Shown here one piece after another: positions 21,792 through 27,934 of a stretch of 27,934 nt of DNA. The stretch is from positions 1-27,934 of the forward strand of contig DATKCK010000082.1 in NCBI GenBank assembly GCA_035513215.1. Reading direction: 5' to 3'. Both the position numbers and the translations under genes were made by a program. How positions within the stretch are numbered: the first letter of the stretch is position 1; the number at the start of each line of letters is the position of its first letter. Under the pieces are notes generated by a model. It saw nothing but the letters and a program-made list of their open reading frames with translations, was not told the DNA's origin and did no database searches. Source of the DNA: DATCZB01 sp035513215 (GTDB lineage: Bacteria; Pseudomonadota; Gammaproteobacteria; Steroidobacterales; Rariloculaceae).

Positions 21792-22795
21792 CCGCTGCCG
21801 TTCATCAGCTGATGCAGCACGGCCATCTGCACGACCATGCGATTTCTCGCTTCGGCGATCACCACGCTGCGCGGTCCGTCGAGCACGTGGTCCTGGACCA
21901 CGACGCCGCGCCGGACGGGCAGGCAGTGCATGAAGCGCGCTTCGCGCTTGGCGTTGTCGAACCAGCTGTCGTCGACGCACCAGTGCACGAGATCCTCGCG
22001 CAGCTTCTTGTCGGCCGGGTCGTTGCCGTAGTGCAGCGTCGACGACCACGACTTCGCATAGATGATGTCGGCGCCTTCGGTCGCCTTCTGCCTGTCGTCG
22101 GTCTCGACGACGCTGCCGCCCGACGCTTCGGCCGCCCTGTGCGCCTTGTCCATGATCGGCGGCGGCAGCTCGAAGCCCGCGGGCCGATGCACCACGACGT
22201 CCATGCCCCGCATCGCGGCCATGTGCACCGTCGCCGCCGGCACGGCGAGCGGCAGCGGACGCGGATGATAGGCCCAGGACAGCACGAAGCGCCCGCCCTG
22301 ACGCGGCACGCCGAGATCGTCCATCGTCTTCCAGTCGGCCAGGCTCTGGCACGGATGATTGATCGCCGACTCCATGTTGATGACGGGATTCTCGGCGAGA
22401 TCGGCCAGCTCCTTGAACGCCTTGTCGGCAAGGTCGTCGGCGAGATTGCGCCGTTGCGCGAATGCCCGGATCCCGAGCGCGTCGCCGTAGGAGGCGATGA
22501 CGGGCACGGCCTCCTTGACGTGCTCGGCCGCGGCGCCGTCCATGACGATGCCGGCGCGCGTCTCGAGCCCGTGGATCGACATCTCGGGCGAGATGACGAA
22601 GGCGCCGCCGCCGAGCCGGAACATCGCGGCCTGGAACGACGCCAGCGTTCTCAGCGAGGGACTCAGGAAAAGCAGCGCCAGCACCTTGCCTTCGAGCGCT
22701 CGCGGCTCGGGATGGGTGTCGAGCCGCTTCGCAAGCTCGAGCAGCGTCTCTATCTGCTCACTCGAGCAGTCGGCCAGATCGTTGAATTCAAGCAT
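21788..22795 (-). CDS. argF': Acylornithine carbamoyltransferase, predicted N-succinylornithine type
   Basis: A 335-residue transcarbamylase that carbamoylates N-acylated ornithine. The carbamoyl-phosphate loop is SPSLRT (45-50), with HPCQ at 147-150 and HCLP at 290-293. It belongs to the AOTCase/SOTCase branch: VMDGAAAEH (84-92) aligns with the loop whose residue sets specificity, Glu92 in Xanthomonas AOTCase and Pro90 in Bacteroides SOTCase; here it is Ala90. The carboxylated Lys302 of AOTCase is replaced by Val299. HPRPLPLAVP and FMHCLPVRR also resemble SOTCase. I chose the ATG at 22795, with GGAG at 22803-22806 as ribosome-binding site, over the upstream TTG at 22807. It overlaps argD by eight bases. 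Acyl specificity is inferred from residues recalled from published mutagenesis. Confidence 0.88.
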   Translation of the reverse strand: MLEFNDLADCSSEQIETLLELAKRLDTHPEPRALEGKVLALLFLSPSLRTLASFQAAMFRLGGGAFVISPEMSIHGLETRAGIVMDGAAAEHVKEAVPVIASYGDALGIRAFAQRRNLADDLADKAFKELADLAENPVINMESAINHPCQSLADWKTMDDLGVPRQGGRFVLSWAYHPRPLPLAVPAATVHMAAMRGMDVVVHRPAGFELPPPIMDKAHRAAEASGGSVVETDDRQKATEGADIIYAKSWSSTLHYGNDPADKKLREDLVHWCVDDSWFDNAKREARFMHCLPVRRGVVVQDHVLDGPRSVVIAEARNRMVVQMAVLHQLMNGSG

Positions 22796-23927
22796 CGATT
22801 TCTCCAAGCGCAGTGGCGAGCCGTTCGACGTGCTCGCTGTTCAAAGTCAGCGGCGGCAGCAGTCGCAGAACATGAGCGTCCGCGCTCGTGCCGGTCAGAA
22901 TGTCCCGCTCGAGCAGCGCGTCGCGCAACTTCGCCGCCGGCTGCCGGGTCTTCAGGCCGAGCAGAAAGCCCTGTCCCTGCATCGACTCGACGGGGCCGGT
23001 CAGACAGGTCGAGCGAATCCGCTCGGAAACCTTTCGGACGTTGTCGAGCAGCGACTCGGCGGCGATCGTGTCGATGACGGCCTCGATCGCGGCCGCAGCA
23101 ACCGGGCCGCCGCCGAAAGTCGTGCCGAGATCGCCGCTTTTCAGACCGTCCGTGATCTCGGGCCGCATCAGAACGGCGCCGGCCGGAATGCCGCCGGCGA
23201 GGCCCTTCGCCGTCGTCAAAAGATCCGGCTCGATGCCGTAAAGGTTGGCCCCGAAAGGCGCGCCGAGCCGGCCCATGCCGGATTGCACCTCGTCGAATAT
23301 CAGCATCGCGCCGGCAGCCCGCGTCGCCGACCGGGCGGCGTTAAGAAACTCGGGCGCGAGATCGTAGGCGCCGGCCAGTCCCTGAACCGGCTCGAGAATG
23401 ACGGCGGCCGTGTCCTCGTCGACGGCCGCGGTCAGCGCGTCGACGTCGTCGCGCGGCACGAAGCTGACCTCGAAAGGCAGCGACGGAAATCCGTACCAGC
23501 CGCGATCCGAGCCGAAGCTGACGGCCGCGGCCGCTGCCGTCCGGCCGTGAAAGCCGTGCTCGATCGCGACGACGCGCTTTCTGCCTGTGACGCGAAATGC
23601 GAGCCGGAGCGCATTCTCGTTCGCCTCGGCGCCCGAGTTGACGAAGAAGACGCGCGTCAGTCCGAGGCCGGCGAAGGCCGCGAGCTTCTCGGCGGCGCGG
23701 TCACGGACCGAGAGCCTGGCCGCGTTACTTTGAAACACCATCGCCTCGGTCTGCCGCTCGATCGCCTCGATCAGCGTCGGATGGCCGTAGCCGAGCGCCG
23801 CGACCGCATGACCGCCGTAAAGATCGAGCACGCGCCGGCCGGCGGCATCCTCGAGCCAGACGTCGTGACCGCGGACCGGTTGAAATGCCATGATCGGATA
23901 AACCTCGTCGAGATGCGCGCCTGTCAT
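22788..23927 (-). CDS. argD: N-acylornithine aminotransferase (class III PLP aminotransferase)
   Basis: A 379-residue class III aminotransferase that converts N-acylglutamate semialdehyde to N-acylornithine. Features are NSGAEANENALRLA (97-110), the aromatic-phosphate segment HGFHGRT (124-130), Asp212 in IFDEVQSGMGRLG and the Schiff-base lysine Lys241 in TTAKGLAGGIPAGA. The opening MTGAHLDEVYPIMAFQPVRG is typical of the family, so I use the ATG at 23927, which overlaps the argC stop by one base (TGATG); the frame continues upstream but inside argC. Order argC-argD-argF' matches the chemistry. The enzyme could use acetylated or succinylated substrate, since family members accept both. Confidence 0.93.
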   Translation of the reverse strand: MTGAHLDEVYPIMAFQPVRGHDVWLEDAAGRRVLDLYGGHAVAALGYGHPTLIEAIERQTEAMVFQSNAARLSVRDRAAEKLAAFAGLGLTRVFFVNSGAEANENALRLAFRVTGRKRVVAIEHGFHGRTAAAAAVSFGSDRGWYGFPSLPFEVSFVPRDDVDALTAAVDEDTAAVILEPVQGLAGAYDLAPEFLNAARSATRAAGAMLIFDEVQSGMGRLGAPFGANLYGIEPDLLTTAKGLAGGIPAGAVLMRPEITDGLKSGDLGTTFGGGPVAAAAIEAVIDTIAAESLLDNVRKVSERIRSTCLTGPVESMQGQGFLLGLKTRQPAAKLRDALLERDILTGTSADAHVLRLLPPLTLNSEHVERLATALGEIDA

Positions 23928-24988
23928 CAGATCCACCCCGGCGCCGGCGCCGCGATCCCGGTCGTCTCGGGCAGGCCGAGGATGCGATTGACCCACTGCA
24001 GGCAGCCGCCGGCCGCCCCTTTGAGCAGGTTGTCGAGCACGGCGCAGACGACGACGGTGTCGCCGTCGACCCGCGCGCTCAGGGCCGCGTGACAGCTACC
24101 GGCGACGTCCTTGACGCGCGGCAGCGCGGCGTCGACGTGCACGAGCGGCGAATCGCCGTAGAAATCGGCGAGCGCCGCATTAACGTCGTCGCTCGTCGCG
24201 CGCCTTGTGAGTCTTGCGAAGATCGTCGCATGGATGCCGCGCGCGAACGGGCCCGAGTGCGGCACGAAGCTGACGTCGACGACGACGCCCACTGCGGCCT
24301 GCGCCAGCGCTTCGACCTCGGGCTGGTGCCGGTGCGCGAGCGGCTGATAGGCGAACAGGTTACTCTGGCGCTCCGGATGATGCGTCGTGTCGCGCGGCGT
24401 CCGGCCCGCGCCGGTGCTGCCGGTGACCGCGCTGACCTGGAACTTCGGCTCCGCGATGCCGGCCGCGGTGAGCGGGACGATCCCGAGCAACATCGAAGTT
24501 GCGAAACAGCCGGGCTGAGCCGCGTGGGCCGATGTCAGCTGGGCGTGGTGCTCGGGCACCGCGCAGGTGAATTGCGCGAGGAGCTCGGGCCGCGGATGCG
24601 GCTTGCCGTAGACCGCGGCGAACGCTTCAGGGTCGGCGAAACGAAAGTCGGCCGAGGCATCGACGACGGTGAGCTTGACACCCGCATCGGCCGCCTGGTC
24701 GAGCGCGCGGCCGATGACTTCGGCCGATTCGCCGTGCGGCGCGGCCGAGAGCAGCACCGTATGCGGTGCCGACGCGATGATGCCGAGCGCGTCGTCGAGC
24801 GCGACGAAGCGCTGATCGGCGACGGCCGGCGCAAGATGCGGGAAGCTCGCGGCGAGGCGCTGCCCGGCCTGGCTCGTCGAGGCGCTCGCCGCGAGCACGA
24901 GGTTCGGGTGCCCGGTGACGAGCCTCGCCATCTCGCCGGCCACATAGCCCGTGCCGCCGAGGATCACGACCGGCCAGCTCGCGCTCAT
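23927..24988 (-). CDS. argC: N-acyl-gamma-glutamyl-phosphate reductase
   Basis: A 353-residue NADPH-dependent reductase making N-acylglutamate semialdehyde. The nucleotide-binding loop is GGTGYVAGEM (11-20), the catalytic cysteine is Cys161 in QPGCFATSMLLG, and the general-base histidine lies in AHRHQPE (219-224, His221). NLLKGAAGGCLQ near the end is the family signature. PGCFATSM resembles the Bacteroidetes variant as I remember it. The ATG at 24988 overlaps the stop of the preceding P-loop gene (ATGA, 24985-24988), so the two are translationally coupled. The acyl group of the natural substrate is not readable here. Confidence 0.94.
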   Translation of the reverse strand: MSASWPVVILGGTGYVAGEMARLVTGHPNLVLAASASTSQAGQRLAASFPHLAPAVADQRFVALDDALGIIASAPHTVLLSAAPHGESAEVIGRALDQAADAGVKLTVVDASADFRFADPEAFAAVYGKPHPRPELLAQFTCAVPEHHAQLTSAHAAQPGCFATSMLLGIVPLTAAGIAEPKFQVSAVTGSTGAGRTPRDTTHHPERQSNLFAYQPLAHRHQPEVEALAQAAVGVVVDVSFVPHSGPFARGIHATIFARLTRRATSDDVNAALADFYGDSPLVHVDAALPRVKDVAGSCHAALSARVDGDTVVVCAVLDNLLKGAAGGCLQWVNRILGLPETTGIAAPAPGWI

Positions 24989-26085
24989 GTCGACCGCTCC
25001 GCGCTGGCCGCGCTGCCTGCGTTGGCCGCGTCGCGAGCGCCGAGACCGAGACGCGCCTGCAGCAGGTCGCCGAGTTCCGGGCCGTCCGTCATCGCATTGA
25101 TCGCCGGCACCTTCGATCGCTCGCGGATGATGTCGATGCCGACCTGATTGTCGGTCGCGGGACCGGTGACAACGGCAGGCTCGATGTCGAATTCCTCGCG
25201 CAGGAGCCTGATGCCGCCCCAGGCCGAGACCGGATCGTTGGCCGAAAGGACGACGGCCGTCAGACGGTTTCGTATCGACTCGTCCTTCAGGATCGCCTCG
25301 ACGCCGTAAGCGCCGAGCAGACCATCGCCGAGCTCGAACACGATGACATCGGGCTTTTGCTCGTCGAGATCGGCGAGCAGGTTTCGGGTCAGATCCGGCG
25401 CGTTGGCCGACGTCGTCGCGACGATGCCATAGTCGGTGAAGATTTCGACGTTGCGGGCGCCCGCGTCTTCCATCGCGAGAATGTCCCGGCGTAGCGCAAC
25501 GCCCGTCGCCTTGAAGGCATCGACGGTCAGGCCGTTGTGACGGAACCGGCTCACGATCGCGCAGGCGGCGGCTGTCTTGCCCGAGTTCATGCAGGTTCCG
25601 GCCAGCGCGACGACCGGGACCTTCGATCCGTTCACGGGCCGATCCTTGATCAGCTCCCTGGCGGCGACGCGGGCCGGCACGCCGACGCGCTCGCCGAGAT
25701 ACGGGAAGTCGAGCACGACGCCGAGCACCCTGCATTCGAATGGCGCTCCGTGCGACGGGTTGATCGAATCGCAGATCCCGGCAACGCCGCCGAGGTTCAG
25801 AATCTGCACGCGATCGCCCGGCGCGAGCTTGTCCGGCAGATGACCCGAGTAGCCGAATAGCGCCTTGCGGTGCCCGAGCGCGGCGACGATGACGTCGCCC
25901 TGCTTCAGGTGCGCCATGCGCCCGCTGGTCAGCTCGAGCGTGTTGTACGTCGATTTCGAGTTCAGCACCTCGGCCGCGATCAGCACGCCTTCCTCGCACG
26001 GAATCTCGTGGCTGATCCAGATCTCGTGCCCGATGTCGGCGGCGAGCGCGACCGATGCGATCTTGTCGACGACGATCGATTGCAT
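24985..26085 (-). CDS. Unrecognised P-loop NTPase-like protein inside the arginine operon
   Basis: A 366-residue protein I cannot assign to a characterised family. Residues 1 to about 125 look beta-rich. From about 155 on it is a P-loop domain: Walker A GTCMNSGKT (163-171), KATG (192-195), then VIVFELGDGLLGAYG (248-261) as a possible Walker B or ligand loop, SANDP (281-285) and a C-terminal Ala-rich tail. The loop order is reminiscent of dethiobiotin synthetase-like proteins and of DUF1611/DgcN, a D-glutamate N-acetyltransferase. It starts one base after argG, with GGGGAG as ribosome-binding site, and overlaps argC. No argA, argJ or GNAT protein is present, so I infer it may perform or assist glutamate N-acylation; an ATP-dependent ligase or regulator is also possible. 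Confidence 0.75.
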   Translation of the reverse strand: MQSIVVDKIASVALAADIGHEIWISHEIPCEEGVLIAAEVLNSKSTYNTLELTSGRMAHLKQGDVIVAALGHRKALFGYSGHLPDKLAPGDRVQILNLGGVAGICDSINPSHGAPFECRVLGVVLDFPYLGERVGVPARVAARELIKDRPVNGSKVPVVALAGTCMNSGKTAAACAIVSRFRHNGLTVDAFKATGVALRRDILAMEDAGARNVEIFTDYGIVATTSANAPDLTRNLLADLDEQKPDVIVFELGDGLLGAYGVEAILKDESIRNRLTAVVLSANDPVSAWGGIRLLREEFDIEPAVVTGPATDNQVGIDIIRERSKVPAINAMTDGPELGDLLQARLGLGARDAANAGSAASAERST

Positions 26086-26086
26086 G

Positions 26087-27310
26087 TCAGCACTCCCCGC
26101 CGGACGTGCGGCCGGCCCGCGCATGTAGCATGCCGGGCAGCGCCAGGATCCGCGAGAAGCCGACGGCGTCGGCGCTCGTCCATTCGCCGGCCGACTCGCC
26201 GTACTTGCCGCGCGTCGCTGCCATCAGCGAGTGCGGCGACTCGACGCCGGTCACGAACAGCCGTCCGGGGCGAAGCTCGACGAAGACGCGTCCCGTGACG
26301 CGCCGCTGCGAGGACCGGAAGAACGCCTCGATGTCGGCGCAGACGGGATCGAGCTGCTTGCCCTCGTGAATCAGATCGCCGTAACCGAGCGCGAGCTGAT
26401 CCTTGAACCGGGCCTGCTCCTTGCCGAGCGTCAGTTTCTCGAGCTCGCGATGCGCGTCGATCAGAATCGCGGCGGCCGGCGCCTCGAACGCGACCCGGCC
26501 CTTCGTGCCGATGATCGTATCGCCGAGATGGATGCCGCGGCCGACAGCATAAGTGGCACCCAGCGTCTCGAGGCGCTCGATCAGCGCAACGGGGTCGAGC
26601 GTCTCGCCGTCGACGGCGACCGGCGCGCCCTGCTCGAAACCGATCTCGACCGTGGCCGGAGCCGGGGCGGCATCGAGCGCGCCGCTCGAGAGCACCCAGG
26701 CCGACTCGGGAATCGAGGCAGTCGAGCCGAGCGTCTCGGTGCCGCCGATTGTCACGCCCCAAAGGCCCCGGTTGATCGAGTAGGCCGAGCCCTTGACCGG
26801 CAGCGGCATTCCGCGTTCGGTCAGATAGTCGATCTGCGACTGCCGCTCGAAGGCGTTGTCCCTGACCGGCGCCAGAATCTCGAGCTCCGGCGCGAGCGCC
26901 TTCAGCACGACCTCGAACCGCACCTGATCGTTGCCGGCCGCCGTGCAGCCGTGCGCGACGGTCGAGGAGCCGAGCCGCTTGGCGACGGCGGCCAGATGCC
27001 GCGCCTGCACGCCGCGCTCGGCGCCGACGCAAAGCGGATACAGATTGCCGCGTCTGACATTGCCGAAGATCAGGTAGCGGATCACGGTATCGAAGAACTC
27101 GCGCCGCGCATCGACCTCGATGTGCTCGACGGCGCCGAGCCGGCTCGCCTTGTCGGCGAGCGCGGCGCTCGCGGCCTCGTCAAGGCCGCCGGTGTTGACC
27201 GTCGCCGTGACGACGCTTCGCCCGTAGGTCTCGGCGAGCCACGGCACGCAGAACGACGTGTCGAGGCCGCCGGAGAAGGCGAGGACGATCGGATTGTCTT
27301 TCTGGCTCAT
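26087..27310 (-). CDS. argG: Argininosuccinate synthase
   Basis: A 407-residue enzyme that joins citrulline and aspartate using ATP. The N-type ATP pyrophosphatase loop is AFSGGLDTSF at residues 11-20, followed by TGGLDEAA, HGCTAAGNDQVRFE (citrulline/aspartate binding), and EYSIN-like SAYSINRGLWGVTIGG. The forms SFCVPWLAETYG and GNVRRGNLYPL resemble the Bacteroidetes-type ArgG more than the E. coli enzyme. The ATG at 27310 is preceded by AAGGGA at a good distance and lies two bases after the argR stop. Its stop is one base from the start of the P-loop gene. Confidence 0.95.
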   Translation of the reverse strand: MSQKDNPIVLAFSGGLDTSFCVPWLAETYGRSVVTATVNTGGLDEAASAALADKASRLGAVEHIEVDARREFFDTVIRYLIFGNVRRGNLYPLCVGAERGVQARHLAAVAKRLGSSTVAHGCTAAGNDQVRFEVVLKALAPELEILAPVRDNAFERQSQIDYLTERGMPLPVKGSAYSINRGLWGVTIGGTETLGSTASIPESAWVLSSGALDAAPAPATVEIGFEQGAPVAVDGETLDPVALIERLETLGATYAVGRGIHLGDTIIGTKGRVAFEAPAAAILIDAHRELEKLTLGKEQARFKDQLALGYGDLIHEGKQLDPVCADIEAFFRSSQRRVTGRVFVELRPGRLFVTGVESPHSLMAATRGKYGESAGEWTSADAVGFSRILALPGMLHARAGRTSGGEC

Positions 27311-27312
27311 GA

Positions 27313-27774
27313 CTATCCCTTGGTCAGGCTCTGCTTCAGGCGCGCGCGCAGCTTGCGCTGCTGCGCCGCCGTCGCCGTCGCGATGAAGATCGTGTCGTCG
27401 CCGGACAGTGTGCCGACGACCTCGGGCCAGTGAATGCGGTCGAGCGTCACGGCGACGCGCTGAGCGGCGCCGGTCGCTGTCGTGACGACGATCAGGTTCG
27501 CGCCGGCCGGGCGTATCTCGCGCACGAACTCGGCGATCTCCTGCAGCGAGTCGCCGTTGCCGTTCGATTCGCTCTCGGGCAATCTGTAGCCGTTCTTTTG
27601 CTTGACGGCACCCATGTCCTTGAGGTCGCGGCTGACGCTCGACTGCGTCGCGGCGTAGCCTGCCGCGCGCAACAACGCGACGAGCTCGGACTGGCGCTCG
27701 ATGTCGTGCTCACGCAGCAGCGTCGCAATTGCGAGCCGCCGCTCGTTGCGTTCTTCGGCGGTTGCGGAGGGCAT
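27313..27774 (-). CDS. argR: Arginine repressor ArgR
   Basis: A 153-residue repressor of the ArgR/AhrC family. The N-terminal winged helix has TQSSVSRDLKDMGAVK at residues 43-58, the expected recognition helix, and the C-terminal trimerisation and arginine-binding domain has GTLSGDDTIFIAT (121-133), the usual GTIAGDDT motif with the two aspartates that bind arginine. It is the first gene of the arginine run, and a good promoter overlapped by a large dyad lies directly upstream, so self-regulation and control of the whole operon by arginine are likely. The ATG at 27774 has no obvious ribosome-binding site and a short leader of about 20 bases. Confidence 0.95.
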   Translation of the reverse strand: MPSATAEERNERRLAIATLLREHDIERQSELVALLRAAGYAATQSSVSRDLKDMGAVKQKNGYRLPESESNGNGDSLQEIAEFVREIRPAGANLIVVTTATGAAQRVAVTLDRIHWPEVVGTLSGDDTIFIATATAAQQRKLRARLKQSLTKG

Positions 27775-27795
27775 GGCGGTCAGCAGTGAATAAAG

Positions 27796-27830
27796 TTGCG
27801 CATAATATATCTGCTATGCGCAAATGGCAA
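27796..27830 (-). promoter_or_regulatory. argR promoter with overlapping dyad operator
   Basis: On the minus strand a -35 TTGCCA (27825-27830) and a -10 TATTAT (27802-27807) are separated by exactly 17 bases, giving transcription near 27795. A perfect 9-bp inverted repeat, TTGCGCATA at 27796-27804 and TATGCGCAA at 27815-27823 with a 10-base AT-rich spacer, covers the -10 and most of the spacer. A half-site like the classical ARG box (TGAATAAA, 27787-27794) abuts it. The likely ligand is ArgR, but the dyad differs from the E. coli ARG box, so this is inference. Confidence 0.7.
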
Positions 27831-27848
27831 GGGCCTTCTCAAGCGGGA

Positions 27849-27934
27849 TCAGCTTATTCGGGTAACACCCGGATAACCGTCGAAGCCCGCATCGAAGCTC
27901 AGGATACGCTCGATGCTCTGCTGCTACATTACTG
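27849..27934 (-). pseudogene. PIN-domain (VapC-like) toxin remnant with in-frame stop, cut by window edge
   Basis: On the minus strand the last residues before the TGA at 27849-27851 read SIERILSFDAGFDGYPGVTR followed by IS. This is the usual C-terminus of VapC-type PIN nucleases, in which the aspartates of SFDxGFD belong to the active site. Three codons upstream of SIER, an in-frame TAG (27924-27926) interrupts what would read VM-stop-QQSIER; a single CAG to TAG change would explain it. The rest lies outside the window, so whether the gene is truly broken or this is a sequence error is open. Confidence 0.4.

Noticed and set aside
24989..25999. Upstream extension of the argC frame and a possible fusion with the P-loop gene
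   Set aside because: The extra part is a shadow of the P-loop protein frame; ArgC homology begins at the ATG at 24988 with the nucleotide-binding loop.

Overview
This is a GC-rich, gene-dense chromosomal window that most likely comes from a gammaproteobacterium, probably an aerobic and poorly sampled lineage. The best taxonomic clue is gene order: polA converges on engB (positions 16.0-19.5 kb), and engB is divergent from a diheme cytochrome c4 gene followed by a dsbA-like gene. This is the classic polA-engB-cc4-dsbA neighbourhood of pseudomonads and relatives. I saw no tRNA, rRNA, CRISPR array, insertion sequence or phage gene.

Layout. (1) 1-992: two convergent Crp/Fnr-type regulators, the first cut by the window edge. 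(2) 1137-6361 (minus): a cytochrome c oxidase operon in the order subunit II (with two fused c-type haem domains), I, III-like, III, IV and a small membrane protein. Azurin (6444-6893) and a TakP-like TRAP solute-binding lipoprotein with a Tat signal (6991-8076) lie upstream on the same strand. (3) 8390-14373 (plus): dtd, tatA, tatB, tatC, an OPT-family transporter, a class I aminotransferase and a cation diffusion facilitator. From tatB onward every junction is a start/stop overlap. (4) 14388-15919 (minus): cytochrome c4 then a DsbA-like thiol oxidoreductase with a lipoprotein-like N-terminus. (5) 16012-16602 (plus): engB. (6) 27774 down to 16812 (minus): a ten-gene run argR-argG-(P-loop protein)-argC-argD-argF'-argB-argH-lptM-polA with almost no spacing, closed by a strong terminator at 16601-16642. 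(7) The right edge holds the C-terminal remnant of a PIN/VapC-type toxin with an in-frame stop.

How the genes work together. The left half is periplasmic electron transfer: azurin and cytochrome c4 are plausible electron donors to an aa3-type oxidase whose subunit II carries its own two cytochrome c domains. The Tat system lies opposite a Tat-dependent binding protein. The right half makes arginine. The carbamoyltransferase there looks like the N-succinylornithine type of Bacteroidetes rather than ornithine or N-acetylornithine carbamoyltransferase, because its specificity position is Ala90 and the position of the carboxylated lysine is Val299.

The most interesting element is the unrecognised P-loop protein at 24985-26085. 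It sits between argG and argC in an operon that otherwise lacks any glutamate N-acyltransferase (no argA or argJ) and any deacylase (no argE). It is a candidate for an undescribed step of arginine synthesis through N-acylated, possibly N-succinylated, intermediates. A second candidate is a structured, terminator-ended RNA downstream of polA, in the position where enterobacteria carry Spot 42.
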